64,000 nucleotides of DNA from Cognaticolwellia beringensis (GCF_002076895.1 NZ_CP020465.1:3844001-3908000), one strand, 5' to 3'. Numbered from the stretch's first letter, positions 45,994-55,825 are shown. A program made the numbers and translations. Notes: generated by a model from the letters alone, not told the origin.

Positions 45994-47853
45994 TTAGCTA
46001 TTATCCGCGATATAGTCATTCACCATATCTTCAAGTACATTCAGTGGTACTGCACCATTTGTTAACACAACATCATGGAACTCGCGAATATCAAACTTGT
46101 CGCCTAATTGTTGTTTTGCTTTTGCTCGCAGCTCGACAATTTTCAACATACCAATTTTATATGCAGTCGCTTGTGATGGCATAACAACATGGCGTTCGAC
46201 CATTTTTATCGCATCTGATTCGGCATTCGGTGTGTTGTTAACGTAATATTCGATACCTTGGACACGGTCCCATTTCTTATTGTGAATACCAGTATCAACC
46301 ACTAAGCGACAAGCTCGCCATAATTCCATCGCTAAACGACCAAAGTCAGAATAAGGGTCTTGATAAAAGCCAATCTCTTTCGGGATCATTTCTGAATATA
46401 AGCCCCAGCCTTCACTGTAAGCGGTGTAACCGCCAAATTTTCTGAACTTTGGAATACCTTCTAGCTCTTGTTTCAGTGCTATTTGCATATGATGTCCAGG
46501 AATGCCTTCATGGTAGGCTAAAGCTTCCATTTGGTAGGTAGGCATGGCTTCCATGTCATATAGATTTGCGTAGTAAATACCTGAACGTGAGCCATCAGGT
46601 GCCGGTTGTTGGTAAAATGCTTTACCCGCAGACTTCTCTCTAAAGGCTTCTACTTTTTTAACTTTTAAATCTGCTTTAGGCTTGGTAATAAATAGCTGAT
46701 CTAATTCACCTTTCATGGTGTTAATTAATGCTGTTGCTTCATTTAAATAACGCTGACGTCCGGCTTCATCTCCTGCATAATAAAACTGTGGGTCGTGACG
46801 CATAAATTGGAAAAACTCATTCAACGAGCCTTTAAAACCGACCTTTTTCATTATTACGCGCATTTCATCATGTATACGAGCGACTTCATCTAAGCCAATT
46901 TTATGAATTTCATCAGCGGTTAAATTAGTGGTGGTCGTACGAGTTAAAGCATTGTTATAAAATTCATCACCGTCTGGAAACTTCCACGCACCGTCAGTGG
47001 TGTCGGCTTGTTTTTCAAGCTCAGTTAAGTAACTGACTAATTGCTGATAACCCGCTTTAAATTCATTGGTTAAAGCCATTGATAATTCGGCGGTTAACGA
47101 TTCTTTTTCTGTTTCAGAAATATCTAATAGTGCTATCTTTTTTGTAAAATCTGCATACAAAGTGCTTTCTGCACCGTTATCAAAAGGCGCACCAATCGTT
47201 AAGTTTTTAGAATCTCGGATCACATGACCAAAAACAAATTTTGGCGCAATAATGCCTTTATCTGCTCTAATTTTAAGTTGCTCTACTAACTGCTCAAGCA
47301 AGACTTTTGAGTTTTTTACGCGGGCAATATAGTCATGAGCTTGCTTGGTATCTTTAATGCTATGTTGGTTGATCAATAACGCCGGTATTTGGGAATGTAC
47401 ACCAAACATTTGGTTAACCGGATAGTTATGGTGGCGCCAAGGGTAGTCAGCAATTTGTTGTTCTAGCTTTTGTGATAGTAGCTCGTAACTTAACTTTGTT
47501 TGTTTATCAAGATTGTTTACGTTAATAACTTGTATACGTTGTAGTGCTTGTTTTGCAAAAGCCAACTCCTTCGCACTGTTTTCCTCTGAAAGGTTTTGCC
47601 ACTTATCATAGTCAGTTTTAATGCCAAGATAGGTTTGTCTGACAGGGTTACGATTAACACCTTCCATAAAAATAGTATCAAATAGCTCATTTGCTGCTTG
47701 AGAAGCGTTAACGGTGAGATCAGTTTTGGCTAATTCTGATGGCATGGCAAGTGCATTATTGCCTTTACCTATTTGTGTCGTCGTCTCATTACTGCAGGCA
47801 ACAGATAATACCGCTGAAATTGTGATAACAATGAGTGATTTATTGAAGGTCAT
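45994..47853 (-). CDS. DUF885 family exported peptidase-like protein
   Basis: The 619-residue product begins with a signal sequence ending near SVAC (Cys20), so it is exported and possibly lipid-modified, although the lipobox is not ideal. The body matches DUF885, with the signature LAYHEGIPGHHMQIAL at about residue 450 (a HExxxHH-type metal site), GGYTAYSEGWGLYSE with the further Glu ligand, and RACRLVVDTGIHNKKW. Members are thought to be zinc peptidases related to carboxypeptidase Taq, acting here on periplasmic peptides. The length is normal (about 600). It stands alone with its own terminator. The substrate is unknown. Confidence 0.9.
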   Translation of the reverse strand: MTFNKSLIVITISAVLSVACSNETTTQIGKGNNALAMPSELAKTDLTVNASQAANELFDTIFMEGVNRNPVRQTYLGIKTDYDKWQNLSEENSAKELAFAKQALQRIQVINVNNLDKQTKLSYELLSQKLEQQIADYPWRHHNYPVNQMFGVHSQIPALLINQHSIKDTKQAHDYIARVKNSKVLLEQLVEQLKIRADKGIIAPKFVFGHVIRDSKNLTIGAPFDNGAESTLYADFTKKIALLDISETEKESLTAELSMALTNEFKAGYQQLVSYLTELEKQADTTDGAWKFPDGDEFYNNALTRTTTTNLTADEIHKIGLDEVARIHDEMRVIMKKVGFKGSLNEFFQFMRHDPQFYYAGDEAGRQRYLNEATALINTMKGELDQLFITKPKADLKVKKVEAFREKSAGKAFYQQPAPDGSRSGIYYANLYDMEAMPTYQMEALAYHEGIPGHHMQIALKQELEGIPKFRKFGGYTAYSEGWGLYSEMIPKEIGFYQDPYSDFGRLAMELWRACRLVVDTGIHNKKWDRVQGIEYYVNNTPNAESDAIKMVERHVVMPSQATAYKIGMLKIVELRAKAKQQLGDKFDIREFHDVVLTNGAVPLNVLEDMVNDYIADNS

Positions 47854-48047
47854 GTTGATTTCCTATTTTAATTTATACGCTATATTGCCGTTATCTTACC
47901 TTGGCGATCAAGCATGCAGCGCTCAATGGAGTCTTTTTTGCGGTAGCTTTCCAGAACTGTTGTTTATTTCAAGTGATCTATTTAGGGTTTACCTCATAAA
48001 TCAACTTGCTATAGTAGTAGTATTAATTGATAAATTATTCGCGCTCA

Positions 48048-48539
48048 ATGTCATCAATAAAGCAAGTATCAGAAAGTAACAGTGCTAGCCAAAAGCGTGC
48101 CGCGATTATTAGTTTTCGGCGGGCAATACCAAACGATAGAGCATTTCTTTTAACGTTACGAAAAACATCGATGGACGCGAATCTAAAAGCTGCTGGAATT
48201 TATCTCAATGATCATTCGCATATGCAGCGCATTGATGAATTCTTTTCTGATTCGCACATTATTTTATACCAAAATAATACCATTGGATTATTAAAGTTAG
48301 GTTTATTTTCCGATAAAATTCACCTACGTCAATTTCAGTTATTACCGGCATATCAAGGTTTAGGTATTGGCAGTCGAATACTTGGGTTAGTGAAGCGGAA
48401 AGCTCAAGAGAAACAGCTCAATATAACCTTAAATGTGCTGCTAAATAATCCGGCTAAAGCATTATATTTACGCCACGACTTTGTTGTTATTGATAGCAAC
48501 GAACTGGAATTTCAAATGCGCTGGCAGTGGCTGAAATAA
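48048..48539 (+). CDS. GNAT-family N-acetyltransferase
   Basis: The 163-residue product is a small cytosolic acetyltransferase. ISFRRAIPNDRAFLLTLRKTSM is the first strand and helix, and IHLRQFQLLPAYQGLGIGSRIL carries the acetyl-CoA loop Q-G-L-G-I-G (about 110-118). ALYLRHDFVVIDSNELEFQMRW closes the fold. The acceptor is unknown. The start at 48048 (ATG) is preferred over an in-frame TTG 21 bases upstream, and neither has a strong ribosome site. It is divergent from the DUF885 gene and convergent with the M28 peptidase gene. Confidence 0.85.
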   Translation: MSSIKQVSESNSASQKRAAIISFRRAIPNDRAFLLTLRKTSMDANLKAAGIYLNDHSHMQRIDEFFSDSHIILYQNNTIGLLKLGLFSDKIHLRQFQLLPAYQGLGIGSRILGLVKRKAQEKQLNITLNVLLNNPAKALYLRHDFVVIDSNELEFQMRWQWLK

Positions 48540-48655
48540 TTATTGAATACAGAACTGATTAACAAAAACAGAGCGCAGGATTAAGCATGCGTTATTTTTA
48601 TTTGGCAGAAATTTAAGTTACTGTAAAAATCATAACAGCCTTGAAGCTGAATACT

Positions 48656-50008
48656 TTAGTAAATTTTACCCTTGACACGTACTTGTGTTTTATCGATACG
48701 CGTGGGTGTTGCTGAGCCATCTACGAGCGCTTGTGTCGCTGTGGCTAAGGTTTCAATTACCTGATGCATTGAAGATAAATCTAAACTGCTAATATCATCA
48801 GTTACTTTATGGTAATGCTGGTCTTTATCAAGTTGAGTGCTACTAAAACTGTGTGCTGGAACGCCTAATCGGGCTAAAGTTGCATTGTCTGATCGATAAA
48901 AAAGCCCTTGTTCTGGGTAAGGGTCTTGATAAATTTTTCTGTTAAGCACAACAAGCTTATCATTCAAAAGGGTCCCTAAATTAGAGCGTTCCATACCGGT
49001 CATCCAAAGGGTGCCAGCACCAAACTTTGATGGTTTACCTATCATTTCAATATTAATCATGGCGACTACATTGTCGGGATTGAGTTGCTGTGAAAAATAC
49101 TTAGAGCCAAAACCGCCGATTTCTTCTGCAGTAAATGCGCTAAACATTAACGTGCGTTTGTTATTGCCTTTTTCTGCGTAATATTGCGCTAAATTTAATA
49201 CTGCAGTTGTGCCAGAGGCATCATCATCAGCACCATTATAAATTTGCTTACCATCTTCTGTTATTCCTAAATGATCATAGTGTGATGAGTATAAAACAAT
49301 TTCTTTTGCGCTTTGTCTACCAGGTAATATACCAACAACATTAGTTAGAGACTGTTGAGTGATTGTTACACTGGCATTGATCGCATAGTTTTCGACTTTA
49401 TCTTCGTCACTTAACACCAAAACAAGTGCACCAGGATGTTCAAGTGACAGCTTAGTTAAACCACGAGTAAAGTAATTTTGATAAGCTTTAAATATTTTAG
49501 CGTGCGTATTATGGATAACAACAAGATGTTGACCACCTTGTTGATTTAGCTCACTTAAGGTTTTTCTCATATCATCATCTTTACCAACAATATGCACCTG
49601 AGCATTGCTGTTTTGCCAATCTATATTTTCTATCGTCGTCGCAATAGCAATATCTTCACGGCTGATTTTTTTATGATTTAGTACAACATTCTGCGTTTGA
49701 GGTTGAATTTTATGAACCGTAAAAGGTTGCAGGAAGCTTTTATTTTTAAGGGGTTTGAGTCCAATGTCTTTAAAACGCTGGGCAATGTAATTTGCCGCTT
49801 GGTCAATTTCAGGACTAAAGCTTGCGCGACCCTTTAAGTCGTCAGACGCTAAATAGGTAATATCTTTGATGACTTGCTTTGAAGATATTATTTCCGCAAC
49901 ACTACAAAACGAGCTGGTAATAACGATCGCCGCTAATATAGTTTTGATTTTTAAGTTAAGATTTGTTTTTGCATTAGGGGTAAATGTTATTTTCATAGTT
50001 TTAGGCAT
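48656..50008 (-). CDS. Exported M28-family zinc aminopeptidase
   Basis: The 450-residue product has an N-terminal signal sequence (hydrophobic core TILAAIVITSSFCSVAE, cleavage about residue 38) and an M28 peptidase domain. Zinc ligands are in LYSSHYDHLG (His, Asp), NGADDDASGT (Asp), FTAEEIGGFGS (the Glu pair: catalytic base and ligand) and a distal His in the C-terminal LDKDQHYHKVTDD. An inserted PA-like segment lies at about 120-230. Such enzymes degrade peptides in the periplasm or outside the cell. It is alone on the minus strand, with 117 bp between it and the upstream yaeQ gene, which may be co-transcribed. Confidence 0.9.
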   Translation of the reverse strand: MPKTMKITFTPNAKTNLNLKIKTILAAIVITSSFCSVAEIISSKQVIKDITYLASDDLKGRASFSPEIDQAANYIAQRFKDIGLKPLKNKSFLQPFTVHKIQPQTQNVVLNHKKISREDIAIATTIENIDWQNSNAQVHIVGKDDDMRKTLSELNQQGGQHLVVIHNTHAKIFKAYQNYFTRGLTKLSLEHPGALVLVLSDEDKVENYAINASVTITQQSLTNVVGILPGRQSAKEIVLYSSHYDHLGITEDGKQIYNGADDDASGTTAVLNLAQYYAEKGNNKRTLMFSAFTAEEIGGFGSKYFSQQLNPDNVVAMINIEMIGKPSKFGAGTLWMTGMERSNLGTLLNDKLVVLNRKIYQDPYPEQGLFYRSDNATLARLGVPAHSFSSTQLDKDQHYHKVTDDISSLDLSSMHQVIETLATATQALVDGSATPTRIDKTQVRVKGKIY

Positions 50009-50125
50009 TGCTCAGCATAAGTTGTATCTAGACGTTTACTGTCGAAGAACTATTAAAATATATCAATAGTTTAAGGCTATGGGTTATTGAGTAGAGATGC
50101 ACTCATAAACATAACCAGCTTAAAT

Positions 50126-50659
50126 TTACTTTAACTTCTCAAGTTCAATCAATAATGACTCTTCACCACTTGTCAGCCAAACTTGCCCGTCTTGGATACT
50201 CACTTGAAATTCCATTGAACGGTCTGCTAGCAACTCTAAAGCTTGTGAAGTTTCTTCACTAAAACGCTCAATTGACAGTTTATTAAATTGATTTAGTTTA
50301 CTTTTAGATTGCTGCCACCAAGTATCTACACTTGTGCCAAAGCAATATAATTTTACCTCTTGCGCGCGATTACAGGCTTTTTTTAAGCGCTTTTCATCAA
50401 GCTGGCCAAGTTCAATCCAGAGCTCTATCACGTCACTATAATTTACTCGCCAAATGGCAGCTTCATCTTCGTCACTTACCCCCTTACCAAATTGCAAGTT
50501 TTCACTGGCGTTTAGCACATAAGCAATGAGTCTTATCATCATACGACGATCATTCTCAGAAGGGTGCTGCGCTATGGTTAATTGAATAGTGTCATAATAG
50601 TTACGGTCCATATCAGATAAATGGATTGTCGCTTTATTAATGGTTGATTTTAAGGCCAT
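50126..50659 (-). CDS. yaeQ: YaeQ family protein
   Basis: The 177-residue product aligns along its length with YaeQ (E. coli 181): MALKSTINKATIHLSDMDRNYY, a HPSENDRRMMIRLIAYVL block, LWIELGQLDEKRLKKACNRA, and WWQQSKSKLNQFNKLSI. It is cytosolic with a fold related to restriction-endonuclease-like enzymes. It was first reported to suppress RfaH loss in Salmonella, but the molecular function is not settled. It is upstream of the M28 peptidase gene on the same strand. Confidence 0.93.
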   Translation of the reverse strand: MALKSTINKATIHLSDMDRNYYDTIQLTIAQHPSENDRRMMIRLIAYVLNASENLQFGKGVSDEDEAAIWRVNYSDVIELWIELGQLDEKRLKKACNRAQEVKLYCFGTSVDTWWQQSKSKLNQFNKLSIERFSEETSQALELLADRSMEFQVSIQDGQVWLTSGEESLLIELEKLK

Positions 50660-51095
50660 GAAGTTCTGAGTAATATTTTGAGTAATTAATTCAGTATATT
50701 AACGTGTATTAAGCGCTCGTGATAGCAACTTATAAGAAATTAAAAGCACAATAGCTGTTTGCTAAGGACAATATGAGCTTATTGGTTAAGCTTTATGGAT
50801 AAAGTTTATTAAACTTAGTGAGCTGATTATGAACAGCAATATATAGACGTTTTATTTTTGGCAGACTATTAAAGGTTTGTCCAGAAACGTATCTACTTTG
50901 TGAACTTACTGAGCTTTGTTATATTCGTTCATTAAATGTTATGCGCAGAGATAACAGTAAGTTATAAAATTTATTGATTTTTAAATCAGTAGAAGCGGGC
51001 AGATAATTAGTGAAATGGTATGACGCCTTTGTAAGTTTAGTTTACTTACATAGGCGTTAATAATACTGGGACGAACTAGTAACAACAGAACAACG
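50660..51095. other. Intergenic stretch with terminator-like hairpin
   Basis: About 435 bp without a gene separate yaeQ from the SDR gene. A long imperfect stem at 51022-51059 (ACGCC...TTGTAAG pairing with CTTACA..GGCGT) lies 37 bp after the SDR stop and probably ends the puuD-ALDH-SDR operon, although no T-run follows. The right part must contain the yaeQ promoter. Confidence 0.45.
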
Positions 51096-51833
51096 TTAAG
51101 CGGTATTACCACCGTCGATAGAAATGGCGGTACCCGTAATTTGTGCGGCACAGTCTGAAGCAAGATATAAGCATAAAGCGGCAACCTCGTCAGGCTGCGT
51201 GATGCGGCCGGTTAAACTATCAGCATTGTTATCGATCATCGCTGCTTTATAGTCAATGCCCCGTTGCTCTGACTCTATTTTTAGCATGGGCGTATCAACA
51301 TCACCAGGACAAATGGCATTAATGCGAATTTTATCTTTAGCATGATCTATCGCCATGGCTTTAGTTAGAAGCACTAAACCACCTTTACTAGCGCAATAAG
51401 CGGCAGCCAGTGCTCCACCTTTTAAGCCCCAGTCAGACGCTATATTAAGAATGGTTCCACCGGCTTCTTTCATATGAGGGATTGCCGCTCTGGATAAATA
51501 AAATGGCGCATTTAAATTAACCGCCATCGTCTCTATCCATTGGGTATCAGTCGTATCAAGTGCAGTAGCACGATGAATAACACCGGCACAATTTATTAAC
51601 ACATCTAATCGGCCGAAATTTGCAATCGTAAAGTTAACAAGCGTTTCACCAGCTGTGCTTTGTGTTAAATCACCGGCCCAAATAATTGTGTTAGCTAAGG
51701 TACTTGCTAAGGCATTAAGACGCGCTTCATTTCGGCCAGCAAGAACAACATTATAACCTTGCTGATGAAATTTTAGCGCAGCCGCGACTCCAATACCTGA
51801 ACTTGCGCCAGTAATAACAACCACTTTAGTCAT
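51096..51833 (-). CDS. Short-chain dehydrogenase/reductase
   Basis: The 245-residue product is a classical SDR with a Rossmann fold: VVVITGASSGIGVAAAL (cofactor loop), NCAGV, NIASDWG (catalytic Ser region), YCASKGGLV (Tyr and Lys), and ICPGDVDTPM. DAGRNEAR-like sequence after strand 2 (VVLAGRNEAR) suggests NADP(H). The start at 51833 follows GGA by seven bases; an ATG 12 bases upstream lacks that. It is the last gene of the operon with puuD and the aldehyde dehydrogenase, 27 bp after the latter. A role in turning over an aldehyde, alcohol or keto intermediate of the same pathway is inferred from position. Confidence 0.88.
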   Translation of the reverse strand: MTKVVVITGASSGIGVAAALKFHQQGYNVVLAGRNEARLNALASTLANTIIWAGDLTQSTAGETLVNFTIANFGRLDVLINCAGVIHRATALDTTDTQWIETMAVNLNAPFYLSRAAIPHMKEAGGTILNIASDWGLKGGALAAAYCASKGGLVLLTKAMAIDHAKDKIRINAICPGDVDTPMLKIESEQRGIDYKAAMIDNNADSLTGRITQPDEVAALCLYLASDCAAQITGTAISIDGGNTA

Positions 51834-51860
51834 AATATTATCCATGCTATTAAAATGAAG

Positions 51861-53279
51861 TTAGCTACTGATAGATTTAATTTCCAAGAAATCATCAAAA
51901 CCAAACTCTCCCCATTCACGGCCATTACCTGACTGCTTAAAACCACCAAACGGAGAAGTGTAAGTATGTGAACCACCGTTGATACAGATCATGCCGGCGC
52001 GTATTTTCCTAGCCACTTGTTGTGCTCGCTCAGGATTTCCTGATTGAATAAAGGCGGCTAAACCATAAGGCGTATCGTTAGCAATACGAATCGCTTCAGC
52101 TTCATCAGCATAAGAAATTATCACCAAAACTGGCCCGAAAATTTCCTCTTGTGCGATGTACATATCGTTAGTTACATCAGAGAAAATAGTAGGTTTAGTA
52201 TAGTAACCTGTTTCAAAGCCTTCAGGCTTGCCCACACCACCAGCAAGTAATGTAGCACCTTCATCAATTCCAGCTTGGATCATAGCTTGCACTTTTTCAA
52301 AATGGCCTTCACTGACTAATGGACCAATATGATTGCCATGCTCAGCAGGGTTGCCCACTTTTACTTTAGCCACGGTTGCTTTTGCTACCGCGATAGCTTG
52401 TTGATATTTACTCGCCGGTACCAACATACGCGTTGGTGCGTTACACGATTGCCCCGTATTGCTCATACAATGCAAAACACCATTTTTTACTACTTTATCG
52501 ATATCTGCATCATCCAAAATAATATTGGGTGACTTGCCACCAAGCTCTTGTGCAACACGTTTAACGGTATCAGCTGCAGATTTTGCAATTGCGATACCCG
52601 CACGAGTAGAACCAGTAAATGAAACCATGTCGATATCTTTATGCGCTGAAATAGCAGAGCCAACGCCCATGCCATCTCCATTTACCATGTTATATACACC
52701 TGCTGGATAACCGGCATCATGTATCATTTGGGCAAATAATTGCGCTGATAATGGTGCAATTTCACTTGGCTTGAGAATCATCGAACAACCAGTGGCCAGA
52801 GCAGGAGCTACCTTACAAGCGATTTGGTTTATTGGCCAATTCCACGGAGTAATAAAGCCACAAACACCAATGGGTTCTTTAACAATTTGGGCATTACCTA
52901 AAGTACGTGAAAATTCAAATTCTTTTAGCGCTGCTAATGTTGACTCAATGTGACCTTTACCACAGTCGGCTTGTGCGTTTGTTGCAAAGTCGATAGGTGC
53001 GCCCATTTCTAATGAAATAGCATGTGCCATTGCATCATAGTTATCCATGTACTGCTTTAACAAAGACTCTAATAGCGATATACGCTCTTCTACGCTGCTG
53101 TAACCAAAAGTAGAAAAGGCAGCTTTCGCTGCAGCTACGGCTAGGTCAACATCTTTGCTTGTACCTAAAGAAATAACGGCAATTTCTTGCTCTGTTGCTG
53201 GGTTAATCACAGCAAAATCTTTGTTAGCCAACGGATTGACCCATTGACCATTAATATAAAATTGACGACAGTCTTTCAT
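51861..53279 (-). CDS. NAD(P)-dependent aldehyde dehydrogenase (polyamine catabolism type)
   Basis: The 472-residue product has the ALDH fold: GFITPWNWPINQIACKVAPALATGC, the FTGSTRAGIAIA cofactor loop, the catalytic Glu in QELGGKSPNIIL, the catalytic Cys in MSNTGQSCNAPTRM, and EEIFGPVLVIISY. The start at 53279 follows GGAG at the right distance; the longer frame to 53330 is not needed. The operon with puuD suggests it oxidises the gamma-glutamyl-aminobutyraldehyde or 4-aminobutanal made in putrescine breakdown (PuuC or KauB role). The specificity is inferred only. It lies 47 bp after puuD and before the SDR gene. Confidence 0.9.
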   Translation of the reverse strand: MKDCRQFYINGQWVNPLANKDFAVINPATEQEIAVISLGTSKDVDLAVAAAKAAFSTFGYSSVEERISLLESLLKQYMDNYDAMAHAISLEMGAPIDFATNAQADCGKGHIESTLAALKEFEFSRTLGNAQIVKEPIGVCGFITPWNWPINQIACKVAPALATGCSMILKPSEIAPLSAQLFAQMIHDAGYPAGVYNMVNGDGMGVGSAISAHKDIDMVSFTGSTRAGIAIAKSAADTVKRVAQELGGKSPNIILDDADIDKVVKNGVLHCMSNTGQSCNAPTRMLVPASKYQQAIAVAKATVAKVKVGNPAEHGNHIGPLVSEGHFEKVQAMIQAGIDEGATLLAGGVGKPEGFETGYYTKPTIFSDVTNDMYIAQEEIFGPVLVIISYADEAEAIRIANDTPYGLAAFIQSGNPERAQQVARKIRAGMICINGGSHTYTSPFGGFKQSGNGREWGEFGFDDFLEIKSISS

Positions 53280-53326
53280 GTAAATCTCCAAAAATTTATT
53301 TTTATGTGAATAAGTATGTGTGATTA

Positions 53327-54139
53327 TCACATTGATTTATTATTTTTTTCTTTGAACCTTTGGTTTATCGCCTCGCCAAATGCGGAGAATAAACTGCTTG
53401 ATAGCTTGTCTTGTTGATATTGCCATTCAGGGTGCCATTGCACGCCTACAACAAAATTACTATTGTCATTACCGCTGATGGCTTCAACTAAACCATCAGG
53501 GGCAGTAGCCTCAACCTTTAAACCATTACCCAGTGTTTTTATACCTTGTCCATGTAGTGAGTTCACTTTATGGGTTGTTGCACCTAATATATTAGCTAAG
53601 ACACCATCAGGGGATAAAGTAACGTCATGTGCTGGTGCATATTGTTCATCGCGTGTGCCATTTTTATTTTCTCGATGTTCAATAAATTCTTCATGATGGA
53701 ACAAGCACTGATGAAGTTCTCCTCCCATAGCAACATTTAGCTCTTGCATACCACGACATACTGCCAGCAAAGGAATACCTTTTTCAATGGCAAGTTTAAT
53801 TAAAGGCAAGCTAGAACCATCTCTTTGTTTATCATGGCTTTCGGGGGTTTTTGATGTCTCCGTACCGTAATGATGAGGTTCTACGTTTGAGGGACTACCC
53901 GGAAAGAATACGCCGTCAAGTTGTTCGAAAAAGTCAGCATCAAAAAACACACTTAAAGATTCAAGGTCTTGGGCTTCAGGTTGCGCAGGAATTAGAATAG
54001 GAATTGCATTCGCCCCGTGAGCAATGGCATTAATATATTTTTCGCCTACGCCATGAAAACCATTAAGGCCATATTTTATTACATCACAGACTATACCAAT
54101 CACTGGTTTTTTAAAGTTCACCTTAACTTTTCTCCTCAT
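53327..54139 (-). CDS. puuD: Gamma-glutamyl-GABA hydrolase PuuD/SpuA-like
   Basis: This class I glutamine-amidotransferase-fold hydrolase should cut gamma-glutamyl-GABA into glutamate and GABA in the cytosol. The 270-residue product has KPVIGIVCDVIKYGLNGFHGVGEKYINAI, GVFFPGSPSNVEP, the nucleophile in LLAVCRGMQELNVAMGG, and the His-Glu pair in VGVQWHPEWQYQ. The start is uncertain: ATG at 54139 is used; a GTG seven codons later and an ATG 66 bases upstream are alternatives. It is the first gene of the operon with the aldehyde dehydrogenase and SDR genes and divergent from the aminotransferase gene. Confidence 0.9.
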   Translation of the reverse strand: MRRKVKVNFKKPVIGIVCDVIKYGLNGFHGVGEKYINAIAHGANAIPILIPAQPEAQDLESLSVFFDADFFEQLDGVFFPGSPSNVEPHHYGTETSKTPESHDKQRDGSSLPLIKLAIEKGIPLLAVCRGMQELNVAMGGELHQCLFHHEEFIEHRENKNGTRDEQYAPAHDVTLSPDGVLANILGATTHKVNSLHGQGIKTLGNGLKVEATAPDGLVEAISGNDNSNFVVGVQWHPEWQYQQDKLSSSLFSAFGEAINQRFKEKNNKSM

Positions 54140-54270
54140 ACAACTCTTTAGGGGTAATCCAATAGTGTGGATTTTATGTGAAACTATTAGACATGAAGAG
54201 AGCAAATGCGGCTATAACCCAATAGTGTAGCCAACATATTAGAGCATTTTATTATATAAAGAGAACAGCT
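54140..54270. promoter_or_regulatory. Divergent promoter region with repeated CCAATAGTGT motif
   Basis: Two copies of CCAATAGTGT (54159-54168 and 54219-54228) lie 60 bp apart in the spacer between puuD and the aminotransferase gene. The first is inside a short dyad (AATCC...GGATT) and the second inside another (GGCTA...TAGCC). A TAGGGGTAA element lies at 54149-54157. The motifs are candidate operators for a regulator of the island. No promoter hexamers could be fixed by eye. Confidence 0.5.
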
Positions 54271-55635
54271 ATGAGTCATAACAATACATCATTAAATACG
54301 TTAGATAAAACACATTTTTTACATCCTTTTACTGACTTTAAAGAATATAAAGCAACAGATACTGCAATTTATACTAAAGCGGAACATATTTATATTTATG
54401 ACGAAGCGGGTAAAGAGTTAATTGATGGTATGTCTGGACTCTGGTGTTGTAACTTAGGTTATAGTCAACCGAAAATTAACGAAGCTATTAGTAATCAATT
54501 AAATAGCTTACCATTTTATAATAGCTTCTTTCAGTGTACGACTGATGTAACGGTAAAAATGGCGAAAGCATTGGTTGATATTTCTCCTGCGCAATTTAAT
54601 CATGTTTTTTTCACTAACTCAGGTTCTGAAGCAAACGATACCAACATACGTTTAGTGCACCGTTACTACGACTTACTCGGCAAGCCAAGCAAGAAAATAT
54701 TCATTAGTCGTCATGGTGCTTATCACGGTTCGACTATTGCTGCCGGTTCGCTAGGTGGTTTTAGCGGCATGCATAAACAATATACAGGTCTGAGTTATGT
54801 AGAGCACATTGGTCAACCTAACTGGTTTACTGAAGGTGGCGATATGGATAAAGCTGAGTTCGGTATTAAAGTTGCTCAAGAATTAGCCGCAAAAATTGAT
54901 GAACTAGGTGAAGAGAATGTTGCAGCGTTTATCGCTGAACCCATTCAAGGTGCTGGCGGTGTTATTGTGCCACCTGAAACGTACTGGCCAGAAATTTCTC
55001 GTATTTGTAAAGAGCGTGATATTTTATTAATTAGTGATGAGGTTATTTGTGGTTTTGGTCGCACCGGCGACTGGTTCGGCGCACAAACTTTTGGTTTTGA
55101 ACCTGACCTAATGACCTTTGCAAAAGCGGTTACTAATGGTTATCAGCCACTAGGCGGAGTTTTGGTTAGCGATAAAGTCGCTGATGTATTATCGGCAGAC
55201 GGCGGCGAGTTTACCCACGGTTTTACATATTCAGGTCATCCTGCGGCTTGTGCGGCGGGTATCGCCACCATCGATATTCTAAAAAATGATAAAGTGATTG
55301 AAAATGCTGCTGCAGATATTATGCCTTACTTCCAAGCACAACTTCGTACTTTAGAAAGTCACCCTATTGTAGGTGAAGTACGTGGTATGGGTATGGTTGC
55401 TGCGTTAGAAATTGCTAAAAACAATTCAGCAAAAGAGCGTTTAGCGCCTGATTGTGCTGGTGGTGCAATGGTGAAAACTCATGCGATTAATCATGGTTTG
55501 ATGGTACGTTCAGTAGGCGACGCAATAGTTACTGCACCGCCTATGGTTTGTAATAGAGAAGAAATTGATCTGTTAATTGCCCGTTTGACTATTGCGTTAG
55601 ATTACACGGCAAAACACTACGGCATAAAAACATAG
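54271..55635 (+). CDS. Class III omega-aminotransferase, SpuC-like (putrescine:pyruvate type)
   Basis: The 454-residue PLP enzyme has HPFTDFKEYKA near the start, IDGMSGLWCCNLGY, FTNSGSEANDTNIRLVHRYY (the cofactor-phosphate loop), SRHGAYHGSTIAAGSLGG and AAFIAEPIQGAGGVIVPPETYWP. The Asp-containing LISDEVICGFGRTG and the Schiff-base Lys in MTFAKAVTNGYQPLGG follow. This is the SpuC/omega-aminotransferase subgroup, which moves amino groups from putrescine, cadaverine or GABA-like amines to pyruvate. The neighbours (puuD, aldehyde dehydrogenase, puuA-like) point to polyamines, but beta-alanine is not excluded. AGAGAACAGCT is the ribosome site, and a terminator follows the gene. Confidence 0.88.
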   Translation: MSHNNTSLNTLDKTHFLHPFTDFKEYKATDTAIYTKAEHIYIYDEAGKELIDGMSGLWCCNLGYSQPKINEAISNQLNSLPFYNSFFQCTTDVTVKMAKALVDISPAQFNHVFFTNSGSEANDTNIRLVHRYYDLLGKPSKKIFISRHGAYHGSTIAAGSLGGFSGMHKQYTGLSYVEHIGQPNWFTEGGDMDKAEFGIKVAQELAAKIDELGEENVAAFIAEPIQGAGGVIVPPETYWPEISRICKERDILLISDEVICGFGRTGDWFGAQTFGFEPDLMTFAKAVTNGYQPLGGVLVSDKVADVLSADGGEFTHGFTYSGHPAACAAGIATIDILKNDKVIENAAADIMPYFQAQLRTLESHPIVGEVRGMGMVAALEIAKNNSAKERLAPDCAGGAMVKTHAINHGLMVRSVGDAIVTAPPMVCNREEIDLLIARLTIALDYTAKHYGIKT

Positions 55636-55666
55636 ACTTGTTAGTATAACTAACCAAAATCTAAAT

Positions 55667-55695
55667 AAAGTCAAACTACACCAGTTTGACTTTTT
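55667..55695 (+). terminator. Rho-independent terminator of the aminotransferase gene
   Basis: An 11-bp stem (AAAGTCAAACT with AGTTTGACTTT) with a five-base loop is followed by a T-run, about 32 bases after the stop. Confidence 0.88.
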
Positions 55696-55825
55696 CTTAT
55701 GTAAAAAATCAATTAATTGTTTCTCATTAGTGAGTTACTGCAGATATATTCAATTACTCTATAGTATTATCATCATGACAATGTTATTTATAATAGGGTA
55801 TCTAATTAAAAAAGTATTAAATGTT

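Noticed and set aside
47714..48079. Plus-strand 121-codon frame across the DUF885 start region
   Set aside because: Half lies antisense to the signal peptide of the DUF885 gene and the rest in the promoter spacer. No ribosome site or domain.
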